DNA from: Aeromonas media
GTDB taxonomy: Bacteria > Pseudomonadota > Gammaproteobacteria > Enterobacterales > Aeromonadaceae
DNA length: 39,773 bases
Assembly: GCF_000819985.1 (NCBI RefSeq)
Contig: NZ_CDBZ01000100.1
Location: 1 to 39,773 of the forward strand
Direction: 5' to 3'
The position numbers and the translations under genes were made by a program. The notes under the pieces were generated by a model. It saw only the letters and a program-made list of their open reading frames with translations, had not been told where the DNA came from and searched no databases. Below, one piece after another: positions 34,435 to 39,773 of this stretch. Positions within the stretch are counted from its first letter, which is position 1. The number at the start of each line of letters is the position of its first letter.

Positions 34435-36447
34435 TTAATCCTTCTTGAACAGCGCCCGCAGGTTGGCGACCCCGACCTGCCCCTTCTGCTGTCGCTCCTC
34501 GGCGGTCACCACCTTACGGTTTTCCCACTCCAGATCGTCCTGGGGCAGCTCCAGCAGGAAGCGGCTCGGCTCGGGGCGCACCGATTCCCCGTATTGACGG
34601 CGTTCCTTGCAGAGGGTGAAGGTGAGCTCGGTCTGGGCCCGGGTGATGCCCACGTAGGCGAGGCGCCGCTCCTCCTCCACATTGTCTTCATCTATGCTGG
34701 TCTGGTGGGGCAACAGGCCTTCTTCCATCCCCACCATGAAGACGTAGGGGAACTCCAACCCCTTGGAGGCGTGCAGCGTCATCAGCTGCACCTGATCCGC
34801 ATCATCCTCCCCCTCGTTGCGCTCCATCATGTCGCGCAGGGTAAGGCGGGTGACCACCTGGGCGAGCGTCATGGCCTCCTCCAGCTCATCCCCTTCCAGC
34901 ATCTCTGTGATCCAGCGATAGAGGGTGGAGACGTTCTGCATCCGCATCTCGGCCGCCTTCGGGCTGGGGGACGTCTCGTAGAGCCACTCCTCGTAGTGGA
35001 TCTCCTTGATCATGTCCCGCACCGCCTCCACCGGGTTGCCGCGCAGGGCCTGATCACCGAGTCGCACCAGCCAGTTGGTGAAGGCCTGCAGGGCCACCAG
35101 ACCACGGCCGGAGAGCGATTGTTCCAGCCCCAGCTCGAAGCTGGCGGCAAACAGGCTCTTGCCGCGCTGGTTGGCATACTGGCCAAGTTTCTCGAGCGTG
35201 GTGGGGCCGATTTCCCTGCGCGGCAGATTGACCACCCGCAGGAAGGCGGTGTCTTCGTCCGGATTCACCAGCAGCTTGAGGTAGGCCATGATGTCCTTGA
35301 TCTCGGTGCGGGAGAAAAACGAGGTGCCGCCCGAGATGCGATAGGGGATGCGGTTGGTCATCAGCGCCTTCTCGAAGATGCGCGACTGATGATTGCCCCG
35401 ATAGAGGATGGCGTAATCCTTGAATCGGGTGCGGTTCATGAACTTGTGCCCCATCATCTCGGCAGCGATCCGCTCCGCCTCGTGCTCCTCGTTCTTGGCG
35501 AACAGCACCTTGACCGGCACCCCGTAGTCGAGCTCGGAGAAGAGCGCCTTGTCGAACACATGGGGGTTGTTGGCAATCAATATGTTGGCGCATTTGAGGA
35601 TGCGCCCCTTGGAGCGGTAGTTCTGTTCCAGCTTGATGAGTTTGAGGCTGGGGAAATCCTCGTTCAGCAGCACCAGGTTCTGCGGCTTGGCACCGCGCCA
35701 GGAGTAGATGGACTGATCGTCATCCCCCACCACGGTGAAGCGGGCCCGCTCGCCGACAATCTGCTTCACCAGCTCATACTGGCTGGTGTTGGTGTCCTGA
35801 TACTCATCGACCAGCAGGTAGCGGATCTTGTTCTGCCAGCGGGTCCGCACCTCCTCGTTGTTCTTCAGCAGCAAGGTCGGCATCACGATGAGGTCGTCAA
35901 AATCCAGCGCGTTGTAGGCCACCATCTGACGGTGGTAACGCTCATAGAGCTGAGCCATCAGCACCTCTTCCGGCCCCCGGGCGATGCGCATGGCCCGCGC
36001 CGGCAGGATGAGGTCGTTCTTCCAGTTGGAGATTTGGCTGATAAGGGCCGACAGCTTGTCCTTGTCGTTGTCGAGCTCCGCCTCGGTCAGCTCTTTCAGC
36101 AGCGCCAGCTGGTCGGTGTCGTCGAACAGGGAGAAGTTCGCCTTGAGATTCAGGCTCTTGTGCTCGCGACGAATGATGTCGAGCCCCAGGGTATGGAAGG
36201 TGGAGACCATGAGCCCCCGCGCCTCCTTGCGACCCAGGGTCTGGCCGACCCGCTCCTTCATCTCCCGCGCCGCCTTGTTGGTGAAGGTCACAGCCGCGAT
36301 GTTGCGGGCGTTGTAGCCGCACTGCTGCACCAGATAGGCGATCTTGTTGGTGATGACGCGGGTCTTGCCCGATCCGGCCCCCGCCAGCACCAGGCAAGGG
36401 CCGGAGACAAACTTGACCGCTTCGTTCTGATTGGGGTTGAGCTTCAT
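34435..36447 (-). CDS. rep: ATP-dependent DNA helicase Rep
   Basis: A 670-residue superfamily 1A helicase that moves 3' to 5' on single-stranded DNA and clears proteins ahead of replication forks. All motifs are seen: [16 protein letters not shown] (about residues 20-34), Ia [28 protein letters not shown] (about 212), [47 protein letters not shown] and [14 protein letters not shown]. The length and the short C-terminal tail distinguish it from UvrD, which is longer. The ATG at 36447 gives the standard [11 protein letters not shown] start. It converges on the GGDEF-EAL gene with 27 bases between and no visible terminator, and diverges from csdA. Confidence 0.95.
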   Translation of the reverse strand: MKLNPNQNEAVKFVSGPCLVLAGAGSGKTRVITNKIAYLVQQCGYNARNIAAVTFTNKAAREMKERVGQTLGRKEARGLMVSTFHTLGLDIIRREHKSLNLKANFSLFDDTDQLALLKELTEAELDNDKDKLSALISQISNWKNDLILPARAMRIARGPEEVLMAQLYERYHRQMVAYNALDFDDLIVMPTLLLKNNEEVRTRWQNKIRYLLVDEYQDTNTSQYELVKQIVGERARFTVVGDDDQSIYSWRGAKPQNLVLLNEDFPSLKLIKLEQNYRSKGRILKCANILIANNPHVFDKALFSELDYGVPVKVLFAKNEEHEAERIAAEMMGHKFMNRTRFKDYAILYRGNHQSRIFEKALMTNRIPYRISGGTSFFSRTEIKDIMAYLKLLVNPDEDTAFLRVVNLPRREIGPTTLEKLGQYANQRGKSLFAASFELGLEQSLSGRGLVALQAFTNWLVRLGDQALRGNPVEAVRDMIKEIHYEEWLYETSPSPKAAEMRMQNVSTLYRWITEMLEGDELEEAMTLAQVVTRLTLRDMMERNEGEDDADQVQLMTLHASKGLEFPYVFMVGMEEGLLPHQTSIDEDNVEEERRLAYVGITRAQTELTFTLCKERRQYGESVRPEPSRFLLELPQDDLEWENRKVVTAEERQQKGQVGVANLRALFKKD

Positions 36448-36599
36448 GGGCCGGATCTCTTGGCTTATGATGAGGGGCGGCATTGTAACAGAGATCCCGC
36501 GGGCAGCCGAAACCGGACACAGGATCCCGCCACTTCGCCTTGTGTTTGCCCGTCATTTTCCGGATCATGGCCGACTTTTCCAGAGGAGATAAGGGGAGC

Positions 36600-37820
36600 A
36601 TGAATCAGCAACAGCACGCCCAATTGCGTAGCCAGTTTCCGGCCCTGGCGCAGGAGGTGAACGGCCACCCTCTGATCTATCTGGACAACGCCGCCACCAC
36701 CCAGAAGCCCCAGGCGGTGCTGGACGCCATCGCTCACTACTATCGGGCCGACAACGCCAACGTACACCGCGCCGCCCATGCTCTGAGCGGCCGCGCCACC
36801 CGCGCCTTCGAGGCAGCCCGCGAGACGGTCGCCCGCTTTATCAATGCGCCCCGCAGCCACGAGGTGATCTGGACCCGCGGCACCACCGAGGCGATCAATC
36901 TGGTGGCCCAGAGCTGGGGCATGGGCGAACTCAAGGCGGGGGACGAAATCGTCCTCAGCACTCTGGAGCACCACGCCAATATCGTCCCCTGGCAGTTGAT
37001 TGCCGAACGCACCGGCGCCGTAATTCGGGTCATTCCGCTGGATAAGCGCGGAGATCTGGATATGGAGGCTTACCTGGCCATGTTGGGGCCGCGCACCCGG
37101 CTGGTGAGCGTGGCCCATGTCTCCAATGCCCTCGGTACCGTCAATCCAGTGAAGCAGATAGTGGCGGCCGCCAAGGCGGTCGGGGCCCTGACCCTGATCG
37201 ACGGGGCCCAGGCAGTGGCCCATCTAGAGGTGGATGTACAGACCATAGGCTGCGACTTCTACGCCTTCTCCGGTCACAAGCTCTACGGTCCGACCGGCAT
37301 AGGCGTGTTGTGGGGCAGAACCGGATTGCTGGAGCGGATGCCGCCCTGGCAAGCGGGGGGCGAGATGATCGACAAGGTCAGCTTCAGCGGCACCACCTTC
37401 AATACCCTGCCCTTCAAGTTCGAAGCGGGGACCCCCCATATCGCCGGGACCATTGGCCTGGCTGCCGCAATCGACTTTATCAGGACGCAAGACAGGTCTG
37501 CCCTGGTGCGCCACGAACAGGCACTCACCGACCATCTGATCGCTGGCCTGCGGCAGGTGCCGGGCCTGCGCCTCATCGGGGAACCAGCACAACGGGCCGG
37601 CGCCGTCTCCTTCCTGCTGGACGACATCCACCCCCAGGATGCCGCCACCCTGCTCGATATGCAGGGGATCGCCCTGCGCGTCGGCCATCACTGCGCCATG
37701 CCGCTGATGGACTCGCTCGGTATCGGCGGCACTATGCGTGCCTCGCTGGCCTGCTACAACAACCGGGACGATGTGGACGCCCTGCAGGCCGCCCTGCACA
37801 AGTTAAGCGACTTCTTTTAA
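36600..37820 (+). CDS. csdA: Cysteine desulfurase CsdA
   Basis: A 406-residue class II (SufS-like) PLP cysteine desulfurase. The N-terminus IYLDNAATTQKPQAVLDAI, the PLP lysine Lys227 in FSGHKLYGPTG, and the persulfide cysteine Cys365 in VGHHCAMPLMDSLG are all in place. It removes sulfur from L-cysteine and passes it as persulfide. CsdA is chosen over SufS because csdE follows and tcdA is adjacent, as in the E. coli CSD system, and no suf genes are present. The start at 36600 follows a strong AGGGGAG. csdE begins 13 bases after the stop. Confidence 0.94.
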   Translation: MNQQQHAQLRSQFPALAQEVNGHPLIYLDNAATTQKPQAVLDAIAHYYRADNANVHRAAHALSGRATRAFEAARETVARFINAPRSHEVIWTRGTTEAINLVAQSWGMGELKAGDEIVLSTLEHHANIVPWQLIAERTGAVIRVIPLDKRGDLDMEAYLAMLGPRTRLVSVAHVSNALGTVNPVKQIVAAAKAVGALTLIDGAQAVAHLEVDVQTIGCDFYAFSGHKLYGPTGIGVLWGRTGLLERMPPWQAGGEMIDKVSFSGTTFNTLPFKFEAGTPHIAGTIGLAAAIDFIRTQDRSALVRHEQALTDHLIAGLRQVPGLRLIGEPAQRAGAVSFLLDDIHPQDAATLLDMQGIALRVGHHCAMPLMDSLGIGGTMRASLACYNNRDDVDALQAALHKLSDFF

Positions 37821-37833
37821 GGCAGACAATTTC

Positions 37834-38268
37834 ATGAGTAGCCTCGCAACCTATACCCGGATCGGCCTGGAACCCAACGCCGACACTATCCGCCAGCAAT
37901 TTGCCGCCACCCATGGCTGGGAGAACCAGTACCGGCTTATCATCCAGCTAGGCAAGCTACTACCCGCCTTGCCCGCAGAATGGCAGACCGAAGAGCACCG
38001 CCTGAAAGGGTGTGAGAGCCAGGCCTGGCTAAAGGGAGAAGTGGGTGAGGACGGCAGCTGGCACTTTGCCTGCGATTCCGATGCCCGCATCGTGCGTGGT
38101 CTTATCGTCATCGTGCTGGCGGCGCTCAACCACCAACCTGCAGCGGCGATCCAGTCCTTCGACATGGAGGACTATTTCACCGAACTGGGGCTTGAGAAAC
38201 ACTTGAGCCCGTCGCGGGGCAACGGGCTCAGAGCTATCGTACTGGCGATCCGGGAACAGGCAGTCTAA
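37834..38268 (+). CDS. csdE: Sulfur acceptor protein CsdE
   Basis: A 144-residue SufE-fold protein. The acceptor cysteine is Cys60 in HRLKGCESQAWL, as in SufE and CsdE. Further family features are the WENQYRLIIQLGKLLPALP segment near the N-terminus and FDMEDYFTELGLEKHLSPSRGNGL near the C-terminus. It takes persulfide sulfur from CsdA. In E. coli the CsdA-CsdE pair works with TcdA (CsdL), encoded convergently here, in forming cyclic N6-threonylcarbamoyladenosine in tRNA. It is cotranscribed with csdA. Confidence 0.93.
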   Translation: MSSLATYTRIGLEPNADTIRQQFAATHGWENQYRLIIQLGKLLPALPAEWQTEEHRLKGCESQAWLKGEVGEDGSWHFACDSDARIVRGLIVIVLAALNHQPAAAIQSFDMEDYFTELGLEKHLSPSRGNGLRAIVLAIREQAV

Positions 38269-38289
38269 CCCCCCTTGTTCAGTGGTCGA

Positions 38290-39126
38290 TCAGGCTTCGC
38301 CAATCGACCCTATGTCTTCATTCCCGGCCTCTTTCTCGGCACGGGCTCCCCGTTCGGCAATCTTCTTCAATACCCGGGAGGCGGCGACCAAGCCAAAGGT
38401 GGCCGTCACTGGCGTCACGGCGCCGAAGCCGGAGGCGCAATCCATCTTCATATTGCCGTCGCTGGCGGCCTTGGCCTGACAGGTGCCGCCATGGCCGTCC
38501 GGGTAGCTCAACTGTTCGGTTGAGAAGACACACTCCACCCCGAACTTGCGCGCCGGATTCTTGCTGAAGTTGTGCAGCCGGCGCAAGTCGGAACGCACCT
38601 TGGCGGCCAGCGGATCCTGAATGGTCTTGGCCAGATCGGCCACGGTGATCTGGGTGGGGTCCATCTGCCCGCCTGCACCACCCGCCACAATCACCGGGAT
38701 CTTGTTGCGCTTGCAGAAGGCAATCAGCGCCACCTTGGCCTTGACCGAGTCGATGGCATCCACCACATAGTCAAACTCCCGCTTGATATGCTCGGCCAGG
38801 TTGTCGGCGGTAACGAAGTCATCCACCTCGATCACCTCGCAATCCGGGTTGATGGCACGAATGCGCTCGGCCATCACCTCTGTCTTGAGACGACCAACTG
38901 TCCCTTGCATAGCATGGATCTGGCGATTGGTATTGGTGATGCAGATATCATCCATGTCAATCAGGGTGATCTGGTTGATGCCGGCACGGGCCAGCGCCTC
39001 TGCCGCCCAGGAGCCGACCCCGCCTATCCCCACCACGCAGACTTTCGCCTGGCTGAAGGAGCGCAGCGCACTCTGACCATAAAGACGGGCAATGCCCCCG
39101 AATCGCTGTAGATACTCTGCTTTCAT
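38290..39126 (-). CDS. tcdA: tRNA threonylcarbamoyladenosine dehydratase TcdA
   Basis: A 278-residue E1-like (ThiF/MoeB superfamily) enzyme that uses ATP to cyclise t6A37 to ct6A37 in ANN-decoding tRNAs. The nucleotide site VCVVGIGGVGSWAAEALARA is near residues 29-48. LIDMDDICITNTNRQ, DAIDSVKAKVALIAFC and the ARKFGVECVFSTEQL segment follow. The C-terminal membrane-associated helix found in E. coli is not clearly hydrophobic here; the end is polar (RAEKEAGNEDIGSIGEA). The ATG at 39126 is preferred over upstream in-frame codons because it matches the family. It converges on csdE with 21 bases between. Confidence 0.94.
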   Translation of the reverse strand: MKAEYLQRFGGIARLYGQSALRSFSQAKVCVVGIGGVGSWAAEALARAGINQITLIDMDDICITNTNRQIHAMQGTVGRLKTEVMAERIRAINPDCEVIEVDDFVTADNLAEHIKREFDYVVDAIDSVKAKVALIAFCKRNKIPVIVAGGAGGQMDPTQITVADLAKTIQDPLAAKVRSDLRRLHNFSKNPARKFGVECVFSTEQLSYPDGHGGTCQAKAASDGNMKMDCASGFGAVTPVTATFGLVAASRVLKKIAERGARAEKEAGNEDIGSIGEA

Positions 39127-39253
39127 ACCACCACCTTGCTTGAGGGCGGCCATTATAGCGACAACCATGGGCGGCGGCGAGTTTCAGATGAGCGTGAATC
39201 GGGATGAAACAACGAAATCGGGCTAACTGAGATGAGATAGAGAGAGCGTAGAG

Positions 39254-39285
39254 ACGAAAAAAAGCCCAGTCTGTCGACTGGGCTT
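39254..39285 (-). terminator. rRNA operon terminator
   Basis: On the minus strand AAGCCCAGTC, a four-base loop and GACTGGGCTT run into a T tract (complement of 39257-39263), eight bases past the tRNA-Asp end. Confidence 0.92.
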
Positions 39286-39293
39286 CTTGTTAG

Positions 39294-39370
39294 TGGCGGA
39301 GCGGACGGGACTCGAACCCGCGACCCCCGGCGTGACAGGCCGGTATTCTAACCGACTGAACTACCGCTCC
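39294..39370 (-). tRNA. tRNA-Asp (GTC)
   Basis: A 77-base gene including encoded CCA. On the minus strand it starts GGAGCGGTAGTTCAGTCGGT, has the anticodon loop CCTGTCACG with GTC at 39334-39336, and ends with GGTTCGAGTCC and CCGCTCCG before CCA. The acceptor stem pairs fully. It is the distal tRNA of the rRNA operon, after 5S, as in several enterobacterial rrn operons. Confidence 0.97.
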
Positions 39371-39465
39371 GCAGTCTGGTTAGCTTGCGCTAAAGCTGTT
39401 GCCGCTTGGGTGAGGTGTCATCCTCGCAGCCAATCGTCATGATTGTGCACAACTGTTTAATTGGG

Positions 39466-39583
39466 TGCCTGGCAGTGTCCTACTCTCGCATGGCGAATGC
39501 CACACTACCATCGGCGCTACCGCGTTTCACTTCTGAGTTCGGCATGGGATCAGGTGGTTCCACGGCGCTATGGCCGCCAGGCA
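39466..39583 (-). rRNA. rrf: 5S ribosomal RNA
   Basis: About 118 bases. On the minus strand it begins TGCCTGGCGGCCATAGCGCC and closes with GACACTGCCAGGCA, pairing ends as helix I. The CCGAACTCAGAAGTGAAACG loop is the universal 5S core. Confidence 0.96.
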
Positions 39584-39705
39584 AAAAACTTCATCTGGAA
39601 AGCTGACGTGAGTAGTGATGTTGCGCTTGGCTTGTCACTATCACTGAATTAGGTAAGTAGTTCTTCGATTTGCTACAAGGCCCAGAACACTTCTTGGGTG
39701 TTGTA

Positions 39706-39773
39706 TGGTTAAGCCTCACGGGTAATTAGTATGGGTTAGCTCAACACGTCGCCGCGCTTACACACCCCACCTA
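39706..39773 (-). rRNA. rrl: 3' end of 23S ribosomal RNA (partial)
   Basis: On the minus strand the sequence reads GTTGAGCTAACCCATACTAA and then CCGTGAGGCTTAACC, the standard gammaproteobacterial 23S end. The exact 3' end is estimated. The gene continues beyond the right edge. Confidence 0.93.

Noticed and set aside
34594..36603. A 669-codon plus-strand open frame opposite rep
   Set aside because: It is antisense to a full-length helicase gene with all motifs; its His/Leu/Val-rich composition is the usual shadow of high-GC coding sequence.

Overview
This window is chromosomal DNA from a gammaproteobacterium, most probably an Aeromonas. The evidence is high GC apart from one island, gene content and protein sequences typical of that genus, and an enterobacterial-type rRNA promoter. 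Species-level assignment is not possible by reading alone. Almost everything is core housekeeping sequence. The accessory part is a low-GC lipopolysaccharide (LPS) segment at about 23.2-25.9 kb.

The segment lies between two rRNA operons that both point left. At the left edge a classic rrn P1 promoter fires out of the window. At the right edge are the 3' end of a 23S gene, a 5S gene, tRNA-Asp and the operon terminator. In between, from left to right: a YrdA-type gamma-carbonic anhydrase converging on polA; elbB and zapB; a minus-strand cluster fieF-cysE-permease; divergent cpxRA and trmL; a minus-strand run lexA, small unknown gene, Sco protein, dinF; plsB; ubiCA; a secreted FliL-like protein with a four-cysteine microprotein; a DUF2799-type lipoprotein; acuI with a very acidic 40-residue microprotein behind it.

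The LPS segment (about 21.1-28.0 kb, minus strand) runs hldD, a GT4 glycosyltransferase, an O-antigen ligase, remnants of a second glycosyltransferase and a second ligase, an acyltransferase and an LtaS-like sulfatase-fold membrane enzyme. Base composition drops sharply from the ligase to the acyltransferase, and the sequence between them is largely decayed. To the right are a TetR regulator, the kbl-tdh threonine-degradation pair, a cytochrome c5-type protein, a GGDEF-EAL protein, rep helicase, and the CSD sulfur-transfer and tRNA-modification genes csdA, csdE and tcdA.

The observations most worth following are homopolymer tracts at positions where slippage would change expression (C10 at codons 11-14 of the GGDEF-EAL gene, G9 inside the Shine-Dalgarno of the LPS acyltransferase, G8 near the start of the GT4 gene); two microprotein genes without an obvious family (the 40-residue acidic one with its own terminator, and the four-cysteine one behind the FliL-like gene); the absence of cpxP from its usual place; and the decayed LPS genes. 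I did not find a CRISPR array, a phage, an insertion sequence or a recognisable defence system.
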